Made by a program: the position numbers and the translations under genes
The notes under the pieces: generated by a model
The model's database searches: none
The model's input: only the letters and a program-made list of their open reading frames with translations
Told to the model about the DNA's origin: nothing
Assembly: GCF_002099425.1 (NCBI RefSeq)
Contig: NW_018344193.1
Span: 2,334,501 to 2,398,500 of the forward strand
Length of the DNA: 64,000 nt
DNA from: Phascolarctos cinereus
Lineage: Eukaryota > Chordata > Mammalia > Diprotodontia > Phascolarctidae
Reading direction: 5' to 3'
Part shown: positions 31,501-42,839 of the stretch, piece after piece
Layout of the letters: every line of letters begins with the position of its first letter
Numbering within the stretch: the stretch's first letter is position 1

Positions 31501-32875
31501 AGATATAACTTTACTAGTAATTTCCATTGTGATTGATGAGATTATATTCAGCCTCATTCACATGGTACAGATGCAAAATTAGGATAAATATTAGTTTTAC
31601 GTGTGACAAATCTATCAAGTAAACAATTTAATCCTTTTTTGAAATCTGGAAGAAAATATAGCAATGTCCTACAACTGCCATGATAAATTTACTTGGTGAA
31701 ATTTAAAATCTTCAAAATCTTGTCACATGTTTAGTCTTTTTGGGTATATGGGTCCAATGGACAAAAGCAATTTTGTTTCCTTACAGTGCATGGACATAGA
31801 TGGAAAAAGAAACATGAAAAAAGAATGAGGAAAACCCAAATGAAAGTTGCTTCTGAGCAATTCCAAATGTAACTTTAAAAAAAGACATGAAAATAGCTTG
31901 ATGTCCTATTTTTGGTTCCAAAATATAATTTAAGCAAAATGCACATAGGAAAGTACTTCATGGAAAGTGCTTGCATTTATACAAGTAATTTACCATAACA
32001 GTTATTTATAATGATTGAAAAAAAATGTTGATGATAGCAACTGTGATTTTTTTTCTTTTTAGAAATTACTTTGGATGGTCTGAAACATTTGCTGGGTTCT
32101 CTCCTAGCCCATAATGTATTATCATCCTCACTTAAAATTGAAGATATAAAGAGCATAGAGGTTTTAATTTGATGATTGTAACAGTTTGGCATGACTATAT
32201 CAGCTACTTTCCTATCCATTTGCCTTTATTCTGCTCTAATAACACCTAGTCTCTGAGCAATCAGAGGCATCCTGGTAAAGTTAAATATCATTTTTAAGAC
32301 ACAATCATACTTTGGAGATATGGTCTTTTCAGGCAATGACAGACTTCTTGTATCTTAGTTTTGTACATCTTTTGCCAGAGCCTCAGGGAGAAATGAGAAT
32401 GAAGTATGGAGAGATGTGTCTATGTGTTGTTTGGAGTCCAGAAAATTGGGACTTTGAATGTGATCTGACCAGTTCAGTGTATAATGATATATCATCTCCC
32501 TTTTCCACCTAACCACACTCTAACTTGTTCCACTTAGCTGACCCATAGTTTCTTTATCTATAACCTATGGATAAATAAAACACCTCCATTAATGAGTTGT
32601 TATGTTGAGCAAATGAGAAAATATATATAAGGTCCTTGAAACTCCAATGTACTCTCATTGTCCCCTAATATTCCATTATCAGTTTTGGCAGCCATATCGC
32701 TACTATTTACTCATATTGAACTTTCAATCTATTAGAGGTCATCTAGTCAATGCTTTTTAAAATGAGAGCACTAGACTAGCTATTCTATGAGATCCACTTT
32801 TACTCCAAGATGGTTGGGCATGTTCAAATATAGTACCTTGAACATAGAATCCAGTACTTTTTTATTTATTAAGCT

Positions 32876-32877
<2 letters not shown>
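31501..32877. other. No recognisable feature (1.4 kb)
   Basis: AT-rich unique sequence. A diverged MIR scrap may lie at 32735-32775 ('tagaggtcatctagtcaatg'). Nothing else seen. Confidence 0.4.
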
Positions 32878-32879
<2 letters not shown>

Positions 32880-32921
<42 letters not shown>

Positions 32922-32933
32922 TTCTCTCTCTCT
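32880..32933. repeat. (CT)n microsatellite
   Basis: Long CT run with two single-base interruptions. Confidence 0.95.
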
Positions 32934-33798
32934 TAATGCTGTCTGGTATCTTCACAGTTGTGGTGGAGATCAGAAAAGACTCTTATCCTAAATTCTAGTC
33001 TTGGTCAGATATTGAAAAGGTAGGAAGGTTAATGGCACAAACAACCAATGATTTGTGATGTCAGAAACATTGTTCCTAGAAATAATGCAATGTAAAAGAA
33101 ATACATGTCATGAAGCATGAGAGGATAGATTTTTGAAAGTTTAATTTTTTAAAAAAATTTAATCAGTTCAGAGAAGTGATAGATAAACTGCTTGATTAAT
33201 TTGTACTGTTTCTCTACGGGAACAAAAATTACCTTGAAGTTCAGCAATAGAATAAAATCAAAGTTCAATAACCAACTAAACTCTAATTCTGACTAATGCT
33301 TCTCAGGGCGATATCACATCCAGGCTTCTTGCAAGTGACAGAACTCCAAAACGATGTGACACTAGTCTCAAAAGCATGACAGCAATGTACCGTGGATGTT
33401 CCTTTGGATGTTTTTCTTATAATCTCCTAAAAATAAAATTTGGAATTTGTTTTGAGCAATTTGTTTTTCAGCAGGCCATAGATAAGCGCAGATGTGGCTT
33501 GGGTGGTCACGGAAATTGAATTACATTCATATTTGTGATATTTATATATTTTTCTGGGAATGTCTCGGTGAAAGAGTGACATTTTGTGCAATTTACTAGC
33601 AATCAACTATGGATGCATTGAAGTATTATGAGATGCTAAATTATTTCAAAGCCTCTGGGAGACTCGAGATATTTTTTAAAAATGTCATAGATCCTGTCCA
33701 AGATGATTTTAAAAATTTCTCCGGAAAAGACGCTTACTAGCTATAGTTTTATAATGATAGTAGGATGTGAAATAGCTTTCCTTGCCCAAGAGTTAATA
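32934..33798. other. No recognisable feature
   Basis: Unique AT-rich sequence. No gene or repeat seen. Confidence 0.4.
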
Positions 33799-33799
33799 A

Positions 33800-33985
33800 A
33801 GAGGTATGGTGCAATAGAAAGAACAATGGATTTTTGACTCAGAGGACTTGGATTCAAATCCTGGTTCTCTTACTACCCTTGGATTTTAGGCTATTCACTT
33901 ATCACTTTTCTTGTTGGTAAAATGAACATGAATGGACTAGGTGACTTCCAACATCTCTTCCTGTTCTAAAGCTATTATCCTAAAA
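33800..33985 (+). mobile_element. MIR-type SINE with L3-like tail
   Basis: 'ggtatggtgcaatagaaaga', 'gacttggattcaaatcctgg', 'gtaaaatgaacatgaatgga', 'ctaggtgacttccaacatct', 'cttcctgttctaaagctatt'. Shares the 'ggactagatgac..ctaaggtc' tail seen in other copies. Confidence 0.75.
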
Positions 33986-34059
33986 CTTAATCAAGCTATT
34001 AGCCTAGAAAATAGGCTTCTTCCCCTTTAATTGTGTCTGTAAGAAATCTTGAATTTCTT

Positions 34060-34450
34060 TTGTATATACAGTATTGTTCTAAGTGCTGGGTTGTTGTTGT
34101 TAAGTTGTTTTTCTGTTGTATCCGAGTCTATGTGACACCTTTTGGGGGTTTTCTCGGCAGAAACCTCGAAGTGGTTTGCCATTTCCTTCTCGTATTCATT
34201 TTACAGATGAAGAAACTAGGCAAATAGGCTTAAGTGACTTGTCCAGGGTCACATAGCTAGTAAGTATCTGAGGCTGGATTTTAACTCAGGTCTTCCTGAT
34301 TTCAGGCCCAGTACTCTATCCACCTAGCTAGCTACCCTAAGTTCTGGGAGGGGACACAAAATAAATGTCCTACTAAGTGCTGGGAGGGGACATAAAATAA
34401 ATATAGGGTATAATTATTAATTTTAAGGATCTAATGGGGAGCTTATATAT
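34060..34450 (-). repeat. L2 LINE 3' tip, split by Mar1 and containing a 36-bp tandem duplication
   Basis: 'gtattgttctaagtgctggg' precedes the SINE. After it 'ctaagttctgggaggggaca' (34337) and 'ctaagtgctgggaggggaca' (34373) are two tandem copies of a 36-bp unit. The L2 end then continues 'aaggatctaatggggagctt'. Confidence 0.65.
34091..34336 (-). mobile_element. Mar1-type CORE-SINE
   Basis: 'gttgttgttaagttgttttt', 'gtttgccatttccttctcgt', 'cattttacagatgaagaaac', 'cagggtcacatagctagtaa', 'ccagtactctatccacctag'. Target duplication 'ctaagtgctggg' (34079-34090) and 'ctaagttctggg' (34337-34348). Confidence 0.9.
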
Positions 34451-34674
34451 ATATATGCACACAAAATAACTTAAAAATAACACTTATAAAGCAATAGTAA
34501 AAAATACTCTAATATAGGCTATCTGTAAGTATGGACAATAAAGAAAACAAACTATGTATTTAAAAATGTAAACATTAATGGACAACTTAAATCCATTAGC
34601 TTAGATTTACAGCATATTTGAGTCATAAGAAAAGGCCTCCCAAATACTGAATTAGTAGTCTTGTCTTTAACTCC

Positions 34675-34872
34675 AAATACATAGATAGATGATTTTATTA
34701 ATGTAGGGAAAGTATCTTACCCAACTTATCTATGACATAGTAAATAAATCCATAGGACCTACTTGAGTCATAGAGAGGCCAACCAGTTGGTAAGTTGCGG
34801 AAACAAGAGTTGAACTCAGGCCTTCCAGTTTCTGAACTTAGCACTGTATCTATTAAACCACACTGATCCTTA
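34675..34872 (-). mobile_element. MIR-like SINE, marsupial variant
   Basis: 'gtcatagagaggccaaccag', 'gagttgaactcaggccttcc', 'gcactgtatctattaaacca', 'cactgatcc'. Resembles 15430-15690. Confidence 0.5.
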
Positions 34873-35034
34873 CCTCAAAGCACAATGTAGTGCTAATGAA
34901 ACCATCTTGAATTGAGAATGCGGTTGTAGGATGGCATATTAGTGTTTCCTTGTACGATTAACTACAGTGAACTTAGGTATATGGCTCAGTCTCAAAACTG
35001 TTCAAAAGAGACAGCTATGATATGGTATAGGCAT

Positions 35035-35250
35035 TCTTAACCTGGGGTCTATGGACTCAATATTTTAGAGGATCTGTGAATGTAGATGGGGGAAAAAAAT
35101 TACATTCTGATTTCCAACAGGCTTTAACTGAAATTTATCGTTTCCTTTCATTATACAAAAACATGGTTTTGAGAAGTGGTCCATAGACAGCACTGAACTG
35201 TCAAAGGACTCCATGATACATAGAAAAAGGTTAAGAACCCCAAGTGTAGT
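35035..35250. mobile_element. MITE-like DNA-transposon repeat
   Basis: Starts 'cattcttaacctggggtcta' and ends 'aaaaggttaagaaccccaag', so the ends are inverted copies (TTCTTAACCTGGGG against CCCCAAGGTTAAGAA-like, about 12 bp). Internal blocks 'ttccaacaggctttaactga' and 'gagaagtggtccatagacag' match the repeat cut by the window start and the copy at 56.6 kb. Confidence 0.55.
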
Positions 35251-36685
35251 AGGCAGCATATTGATATTAGATTTGCTTGTTGATACACAATAGATATTTT
35301 TGGGAACAGTGCTTTGATTTCTAATCTAAGTCCTAACGTCTTTAGAGATGCTAGTTGTTTTTTTTTTAAATCATCAGATCCTCAGAATCTCATTAGGTTA
35401 TTTTAAAATATAAATCTTATGTTTAAGTTCTCTAACTTCACTAGAGCATTTCCTAATTTTTGAAAGTAGTTTTGGATGGGAAAAAAAGGCTTTTTTTTTA
35501 GTCTTAAAGGTAATCCCACAGCTAAATCCATGGTTGAATCATAAACTTAGAAGTCCAATTTGAACTCTTAGGGTTAATGTTTTCAAAGACCATTCATCTT
35601 TCTCGTGAAGCTAAGTACAGCAGCTGAGCAAAATAGAATTCCATTTTTTTCCAGGGGGCCATTACAGTGACAAGGGCTCTATACAATAAGGTCTATTTAC
35701 TCATCCCAACAGTCAGTTACCTCCCTCATGACCTTGTGAAGCCTGAGGTAATATGTTCTGCATGGTAGCATGGGCCTGAGATGAATTGAAGAAACTGCTA
35801 ACAATTATGCATTGTATCTCATTCTTTATCACACTGGGGTGCTACTGTAAACCTCTCTAATATCTCCTGCAGTCTAGTTTGAGTTGCCTGCTCGCAAGGA
35901 AAGTCATGGGGTATACCTTATCCCAGTCTCAAAGGCATTTATTTTCCCCTTCTCCCACCCCCCCAATTTTCATTACATTTTATAGAATAATGTGCTCATT
36001 TCTAGGAAGGCTTATCTTGCATTTCCCAAATCTGACTTTGTTTTCAGCCAGCACATTTGCTGTACATAATGTATATCACACGTTATAAAAATGTGGGATA
36101 TTTGCTCTGGACATTTTTAACAGTAACTTCAAAGTGTAACTGAGCAGTCAGAAATTTTTTTCTTCTGGGTCAGTTGCCTTCTACCAGACACCAGAAGCCC
36201 GTGCCTATCTGGGAAAGTAAATAAATATGGCACATCATGTTTGCAACTGCAAAGATTTCTGTGTTTGACTTGTGTAAAATCATTTGGAATGTTGGGGTTA
36301 TATTTGCAATCTACTGTGTTCGAGATATGGATTAAGGCAAATTTACCAGACTTTCTAGGAATTAGTACCTTGGTTTTAGTGGCATTTACAATGTGCTGGT
36401 AGGGCCTAATATGTTTGTTCAAAAAAGTAGTTGATTTAATAGGTTTTATAAATTACTACCAAAGCAAATTATACTTTAAATACTATTTAAATGCATTCAC
36501 CTGCTTTCCTACTACTTTCATTTCCTAATTTATCCATTTCTAATTAGAGAACCATCCCTTATAATAAAAACTCAATCGACTGACAGTATATGTAGTATTC
36601 CACATCCGTAGTCATTCGCTTCTGAAAAGAAAGTAGAGGGAGGGTCATTCTCATTTCCCTTCTTCAGGGTCAAGCTTGGTCACTA
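35251..36685. other. No recognisable feature (1.4 kb)
   Basis: Unique sequence. A 97-codon minus frame (36422-36129) reads without repeats, but I recognise no product and see no splice context. Confidence 0.4.
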
Positions 36686-36689
36686 TAAT

Positions 36690-37670
36690 TTAATAGGTTT
36701 AAGTTTTTATATTATTATTCTTTCCTCTGATATTGTTGGAGTCACTATGTATACAATTTTCCTGGTTCTGCTTACATCATTTTGATCATATAAGTCTTCC
36801 CATTCCTCACCATTTTATTTATATCTTTTCTTTTGTGGCAGTGATATTTCATCACAATCACATACCAAAATCTGTTTAATCATTCCACAGCTGATAGCAA
36901 CCTACTCTGCTTCCTTTTTTGCTATTACAAAAAGTTCTGCTATGACTACTTTTTTTTTTTCTTTTCTGCTTTTGACATCCATGGATTTCTGGATCAAAGG
37001 GTATGAACACTTTAATCACTTTCTTAGGAAAATTTTAGACTACTTTCTAGAATATTTAGAGAAATTCACAGTTCCATCAACAATGTATTAACATGTTTGT
37101 CTTTCTATAGCCCCTCCAAAAATGACTATTCCCTACTTTTGTCATTTTTCGCAACTTAATGGGTATGAGGTAAAACCTAAGAGTTGTTTTGTTTTTCATT
37201 TCTCTTTAAATGATTTGTAGAAATCTTTCAAATTGTTAGTAGTTTGAAATTATCATGAAATTATTAGTTTATATATGGCTTCTTAATCATTTTGGAACTG
37301 CTTTTTGTGTTATATATTTGCGTTAGTTTCCTATAAATCTTAGACATCAGACCCTTGGCAGAGATATTAGATACAAATATTTTCCACTGACCAGTGCTTG
37401 CCCTCTTGTATTAGTTATGGTGATTTTGATCATGCAAAAACTTTTCAATTTCATTTAATGGAATTTATCTATTTTTTTCTTTCATAATTGCCTCTATTCT
37501 TTGTTTGGATAACAATTCTCCTCCTAGCCATAGCTATGAAAGGTAATTTTATCTAGTTCTCTTCTGGTTGTTGTTCTAATGGGGACCTTTAGTATTCCTG
37601 TTGTATATCTACTTTGAGCTTATTTTGGTGTATGGTATCAGATATTGGTCCAAATCCAATTTCTGCCAAA
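36690..37670 (-). pseudogene. L1 LINE ORF2 C-terminal remnant
   Basis: Plus-strand blocks are the reverse of the last third of L1 ORF2: 'tcatataagtcttcccattc', 'aatcattccacagctgatag', 'tctggatcaaagggtatgaa', 'cagttccatcaacaatgtat', 'tatagcccctccaaaaatga', 'cttagacatcagacccttgg', 'gtatggtatcagatattgg'. The order and spacing match the ORF2 segment from the 'KGLISRIYNEL' block to 'MEYYAAI'. It is more decayed than the copy at 3.64 kb, with no frame over about 60 codons. The 3' UTR and tail were not found. Confidence 0.75.
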
Positions 37671-37789
37671 CTAAATTCCAGTAAATTACATTTATGCAAG
37701 AGAAAGATAGTTGTCTTTTAAACGATATTTTATAAAACAAAATGAGACCATCACTACAAACTAACATTTTTAAAAATTGTTGCATAAAC

Positions 37790-37925
37790 ATAGCTTGAAA
37801 GACAATGTGGTATAATGGGTAGAGGGTTGGCTTTGGTCTCACCTCTTGCCCCTGATGTATACTAGTTATGTGAAAGTGGCAGTGTCATTCAAACTCTTAG
37901 TATCCCAAATAACTATGCAAGACTA
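37790..37925 (+). mobile_element. SINE-B (unnamed tRNA-head SINE), 3'-shortened
   Basis: 'gacaatgtggtataatgggt', 'tctcacctcttgcccctgat', 'gtatactagttatgtgaaag', 'ctatgcaagactataaatt' (family block 'ctctctaagactataagtt'). Confidence 0.55.
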
Positions 37926-38382
37926 TAAATTATAAATAAATCCATAAGTATTTTTAAGTGGTCACTATATGCCAGATGCTGGGGATATAAATATAAAGAG
38001 TAAAACAATCCCTACTCACAATCAGACTACATTCTAATGGGAAAAATAATCATATATGATATCATGTATATGGTAATGCAAATAAATACAAAGTAGTTAA
38101 ATACAAGGTAGTTTGGGAGGGAGGATATAAGAAGGGCACTACCGGTCGGGGGAATCAGGAAAGACTTCATGTACAAGTGGTACTTCAGCTATATCTTGAG
38201 GGAAAAGAAGAATTCTATAAGGCAGAGGTAAGGAGGGAATGCATTCCAGTTGGGGATCTGTTTGGTAGACGGATTACTAACAAAGCATTCCAAACAAAGG
38301 AAAGCAAAAGGAAGGGAAGGAAAACAAAGTGAAACATGGCTTAAGATAAAATAAGAAAGGCTTTGAATCTTATCAAGAAAAT
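37926..38382 (-). repeat. L2 LINE 3' region
   Basis: 'gtcactatatgccagatgct', 'ggggatataaatataaagag', 'caggaaagacttcatgtaca', 'gaatgcattccagttgggg', 'aaggctttgaatcttatcaa'. Reversed order of the L2 end and C-terminal coding part. Confidence 0.75.
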
Positions 38383-39092
38383 CTAGGTACTCTACGTTTT
38401 CTATGGCATAAAATGGATTGTCATTTTATTTTTCAGTTAATTTTGTAAAACTCATAATGGCATCTGCAATTTCTTATTCTGTGAATAATTTCATTATTCT
38501 GCCAGATTAGATGTTGATCCTTTTGATTGATTGAGGTTTAACAGAGGATATGGAGCATATTGGGAGAAAAAAATAGATCAATGTGAAGGCTATAAAGGAA
38601 CTGAAAAATAATACAATAGGTTTCTGCTGTATTTCCTGCCTGGGCTGAGCATATTGTCTGGAAAATTGTTGATTTCAAACTGAACTAGTTTCCTGAATCT
38701 AGTCAGTCCCAGGCCATGCTTTACATTCCAACTGGCTATCTATCTAAGTCATCTTGTCATCTCCCTTGCTACCACTCTGCTTCTCCTCACCTATAGAAAA
38801 CATCCCCCTACAGTACCTAGGAAATTGATCCATTCAGATGTGGAAATCTTATCCTGGAGTTAAGTATCTGATGGGTGAGGAAGTGAGTTTAATCTCAACT
38901 AGCTCACTTTATCTATTTAGCCCATCTTCCCTGAGTCTATGTGGTCCTCTCCATCTCTTTCTCTAGGCACCAGAATTAAGACTTTAATGCAATTGTTTGT
39001 GGAAAGGATGTACCATTTAATATTTATATGGTTTAAGTCACTATTGCAGTGATTCTCTAGATCAAAACTTCCTTTCCTGGCTGTCACTTTCA
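38383..39092. other. No recognisable feature
   Basis: Unique sequence, slightly pyrimidine-rich at 38700-38960. No gene or repeat family seen. Confidence 0.4.
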
Positions 39093-39094
39093 TA

Positions 39095-39242
39095 TATGTG
39101 TTGTCTCCCCTTGTTGTAGTGTAAGCTCCTTGAGAGCATAAACTGCTTTATTAGTGATTAGTTATTAGTGTTAAGCATCTTAATGCTTAACACAGTGCTG
39201 GGTTCATAGTAAGCACTTGATAAGTGCTTTTCTATTGATTAA
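39095..39242 (+). repeat. L2 LINE 3' tip
   Basis: 'gtgttgtctccccttgttgt', 'gtgtaagctccttgagagca', 'cacagtgctgggttcatagt', 'aagcacttgataagtgc'. A TTAGTGATTAG repeat lies inside. Confidence 0.8.
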
Positions 39243-40058
39243 GTCTTTAAAACTGTTATCTCAGATTATTCATTTGACATATTGTCTTGAAGAATTTGTG
39301 CATCAATCCAGGGTAAAGTGATTGCTAATTAGGGATCGAAATGAAAAATGTATTGAATCTAAAAAGCATGTTAACAATATTGTCACTTCCTTTTTATTAA
39401 CATGTCCTGAAGGCCTGTTGAAATTGTTATAGTCATTGATTGATTGATTCATTGACAGGGAAGAACATGAAACCTGTAAATTGCCAAATGACACATTTCT
39501 AAAGAAACCTTGAGTAGATATTTGTTTCATTTAAATTCAATAAACATTGTGTGGAGTATCAGGTACTCTTAGTACTCCTTACTTCAGAGGAATGAATAAT
39601 AAGGTATGACTTCATTATTTAAAAAAAAACCCCGCTAAAATTAGGCTAGATCAAAGTGAAGATCCTGAGGAGAATAAGACAAATACCTGGGATATTGAAA
39701 TGGGAATCTTAATAATGAGAAGTAGGAGGGAAACCAAGGCTACAACTTTTTTTCCATAGGTTCAAATCTGAAATGTGTTGATGAACTAGGGATTTAAATA
39801 GTTTCTGAAAACTTTTAAAACCAAATGTCCTGGGAGGCACAGAGATATTCTTGGTATGATTCTGCCTGGGAAACTACAAGTAAGCAGAAACATGAAGTAC
39901 ATTTTGAGAGGTACAAATGTACCTTAATAAGTTTCATGTAGAAAATAGTGAGAGTAGAACACATGTTCAGTGAGTCTGAACTCATGAAAAAGTGCCCTGG
40001 AAAGAATACCAATTGTAAGGAGTATTAGCAAAGTAAGTTATTTTTGAAAAGTTTAAAA
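39243..40058. other. No recognisable feature
   Basis: Unique AT-rich sequence. No gene or repeat seen. Confidence 0.4.
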
Positions 40059-40059
40059 G

Positions 40060-40322
40060 TAAGGAAGCAAGACTTTATTAAGCTCCTACTGTGTGCCAGC
40101 CACAGTTTGCCTTTACATGCTTTGCAAATGGTATTTCATTTGAACCTCACAAAAATCCTGGGACATAGGTACTATTACTATGCCCATTTTATAGATAAGG
40201 AAACTGAGGTAGACAGAGGTTAAGGGAATTGTACAGGGTCATACAGCTAGTAAGTGTCTGAGGCTGGATTTGAACTCTGGTCTTCCTGACTCTTCAAGGA
40301 CAATGCTATATCCACTGGGATT
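40060..40322 (-). mobile_element. MIR SINE, near full length
   Basis: 'tattaagctcctactgtgtg', 'ttgaacctcacaaaaatcct', 'ccattttatagataaggaaa', 'cagggtcatacagctagtaa', 'atgctatatccactggg'. Confidence 0.85.
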
Positions 40323-40394
40323 TTTCAAGAACAGAATCTTTCAAGTAGATAATAGGATAACTAGGATAAAATGGTGCCTACTTATAGTATATAA

Positions 40395-40585
40395 AGCAAA
40401 ATAGAAAAAGTACTAGATTTGGAGTGAGAGGATCTGGGCTCAGTTCCCAGGTCTGATAGTTAACCAACTCTCTGACCTTGAGGCAAGTTATACAGCTTCT
40501 TTGCGTATCAGTTTTCTTATCAGTTAATTGGGGTACATGATGTCTGAGGTATCATTTAGCTCTAGAGCTATGATCCTAAAAGTGT
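40395..40585 (+). mobile_element. MIR-type SINE with L3-like tail
   Basis: 'atttggagtgagaggatctg', 'tctgaccttgaggcaagtta', 'gtatcagttttcttatcagt', 'gaggtatcatttagctctag', 'agctatgatcct'. Confidence 0.75.
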
Positions 40586-40979
40586 GAATGCAAGAAGCAT
40601 CTCCAGTTTAAAAACTGCCATTTCCATCATTGCATATTGATATTTTGAGAATATTGTAGGCTTCAGTACCCAGGTAATCATAGTATAAGATATCATTCTT
40701 CTAGTATATCAGAATGATCAAGGACCATGTCTAAAGGCAAGAGTGATGAGAATGTTCTCAGGATGAAATACTGTAAGGAGGTGACAGGCAATATGATCAC
40801 TTAAAAGTGGCATATTGGAAGCAAAATGGGGATCAATTTGGATTAAATGAAGGAGTCTGAAAGAAAAAAATATAATTGTTACTTTTGACTTTTTATAATT
40901 AGCATTTATTACAAAATTAAAAACAACTTCTCAGCCTCTGCTAAATTGGCATTAAATTGAATCAAAATACCACTCTGCA

Positions 40980-41705
40980 ACATCCCTCCAATACACCTTA
41001 CCCTTCTCTCCAACTGTGGTTCAGGCCCTCATCCCCTCACTCTTGGACTATTGTAATAACCTGATAGTGGGTCTGCCTGCCTCAAATCTCTCCCCACTCC
41101 AATTCATCCTCCATTCAGTCACTAAAGTGATTTTTCTAAAAATCAAGTCCAATCATGTTTTCCCACATACACAATCAGTAATCTCCAGCAGCACCCTCTC
41201 ACCTCCAGGATCAAATATAAAATCTTCTGTTTGGCATTCAAAGTCCTTCATAACCTAATACCTTCCTCCTTTTCCAGTCTTCTTATGCCTTACTCCCTAC
41301 CATGTGCTCTTTTGATCCAGTGACCCTAGCCTCATTGCTGTTCAGTGAACAAGGCATTCCATCTTTTGGCTCTGGGCATTTTCTCTGGCTGTCCCCATTC
41401 CTTGAATGCTCTCCTATTGCCTACTGGCTTCTCTGGCATCTTTTAAGTCCCAACTAACATCCCATCTTCTTCAGGAAGCCTTTTGCAATCTCTCTCAAAT
41501 GTTAGTGCCTTCCTTTTGTTAATTATTTCCTATTTATCCCGTATGTAGATTGTCTATATTTCTTTGTTTGTTGTCTCCCCCATTCAATTGTGATCTCCTT
41601 GAGGGCAGGGACTGTCTTTTACCTCTTTTTTTTTTTTGGTAATCCTAGTGCTTACCACAGTGCCTGGCACATAGTAGGTACCTAATAAATTTTGATTCAT
41701 GGATT
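40980..41705 (+). repeat. L2 LINE, well-preserved 3' region with tail
   Basis: Best L2 end in the window: 'attgtaataacctgatagtg', 'ctccactccaattcatcctc', 'cattcaaagtccttcataac', 'cttcaggaagccttttgcaa', 'gatctccttgagggcaggga', 'cacagtgcctggcacatagt', 'aggtacctaataaatttt'. The last blocks give the sense orientation and the true 3' terminus. Confidence 0.9.
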
Positions 41706-41729
41706 GATTTTACCCCCAAGTCAGGGCCT

Positions 41730-42200
41730 ATCAGGATGAACTCTAGATGCATCCTTCCATTGGTATGGGACTCTCAGAGGTTAAAGAGAGGAGTTTTGCC
41801 ATAAGTATATGTGACAAGATAGAGTCAAGTGAAAGAGCATCTATCTGTGCTTCAGATTTAACCATTATAAGCTTGGTAAGAGTAAAGGAATTCTTCAGTT
41901 TCCCGAAAGTAATTGAGCCTGCTCTTCTCTTCCTGTTCAGCTCTGGGCCGAACTTGTCTGTTTGTACTCTCTGTCCCATATCAACAAGCTTTATAGGATG
42001 TTCATCCAAATGCATCTTGAAATATGGGCAGTAGACATTCTTCATTTATTTAGTCTTTTCTGTGTGGTTGGACAACCCAAATTCCTTTGAGTGACTACAA
42101 ATGTCTTCCAGGAAGTTCTGCAGTGTTTCTGGGCTGGATGCAATCAGCACATCATCATCATCCGCAGGGAATCCGTGGTCAACCTGGAATTTGCACTGGA
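41730..42200 (-). pseudogene. RTE-clade LINE reverse-transcriptase remnant
   Basis: On the minus strand one frame reads 'ADDDDVLIASSPETLQNFLE' then 'DICSHSKEFGLSNHTEKTK' (about 42165-42050), matching the RTE/BovB reverse transcriptase around its FADD catalytic motif (FADDIVLIA-SPEELQ-LLEDL--SKK-GL---SKTK). The next frame (42045-41743) reads 'MGQRVQTDKFGPELNRKRR' and 'AGSITFGKLKNSF', matching the downstream block YLGQ--D---EINRRIRAGW-AFGKL. One frame change separates them, and both ends of the LINE are missing. RTE LINEs copy their own RNA and, by known tail similarity, mobilise Mar1 SINEs. Confidence 0.8.
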
Positions 42201-42479
42201 TCTCTCTGCTGTAGAATTATTAAATTCTACAACACATTATTTGTACTTCTTTATGATACATATCCTGATTTACCCTCTATCGTGTTTATTTAGATATTAT
42301 GCAGACGCACATGTAGAATACTAATTACGTTACTTTTAGTGACTGCATAATATATTTATATTGTGAAGAATCATTTTTTATTCGTGCTCATTTCTTATTG
42401 TATTTATTTGCAATGTAACATTTTGCGTATATCTTATTGTATCATATTTGATTTAATGTTCTACATGTACTTATTTAGT

Positions 42480-42755
42480 TTTAAATTGTTAAAGCTAGAA
42501 AGGATTTGAGGTATAATCTTTTTTTTAAAAGGATTTTTTCTTTTCTTTTCTTTTTTTTGGCTAGGCAGTGGGGTTAAGTGACTTGCCTAGGGTATTGAGA
42601 TATAATCTTATCCAACCTTCATTTGCAAGTGAGGAAACTGGGCAAGAGGGTTCATGTGATATGCCCAAGATCATGTGGCTGGTGATTGGTGGTTCTGAGA
42701 CGCAAACCCAGGCCTCAGATCCACCAGTCCAGATTTCCTTCCAAGGTACTCAAGG
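42480..42755 (-). mobile_element. MIR-type SINE, split by a SINE scrap
   Basis: 'gctagaaaggatttgaggta' then, after the insert, 'taatcttatccaaccttcat', 'gcaagtgaggaaactgggca', 'tggctggtgattggtggttc', 'agacgcaaacccaggcctca'. Reversed MIR with L3-type tail. Confidence 0.75.
42521..42594 (-). mobile_element. 5'-truncated WSINE1-like SINE
   Basis: Only the tail (TTTTC run) and 'ggctaggcagtggggttaag', 'tgacttgcctaggg' remain. Flanks 'ttgaggtataatctt' (42506-42520) and 'ttgagatataatctt' (42595-42609) are a 15-bp target duplication with one mismatch. Confidence 0.88.
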
Positions 42756-42839
42756 GTCTTAGATGTTAAGTAGAAGAAAATATGGGGAAGCAAGGCCAGC
42801 ACTTAAAGCTAATTTTAAAATGAGTAATAGGAATGCTGA

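Noticed and set aside
36129-36422. 97-codon minus frame as an exon
   Set aside because: Protein-like composition but no family resemblance and no splice context that I trust.
41743-42034. Plus-strand 95-codon frame overlapping the RTE fossil
   Set aside because: It is the shadow of the minus-strand reverse-transcriptase frame.
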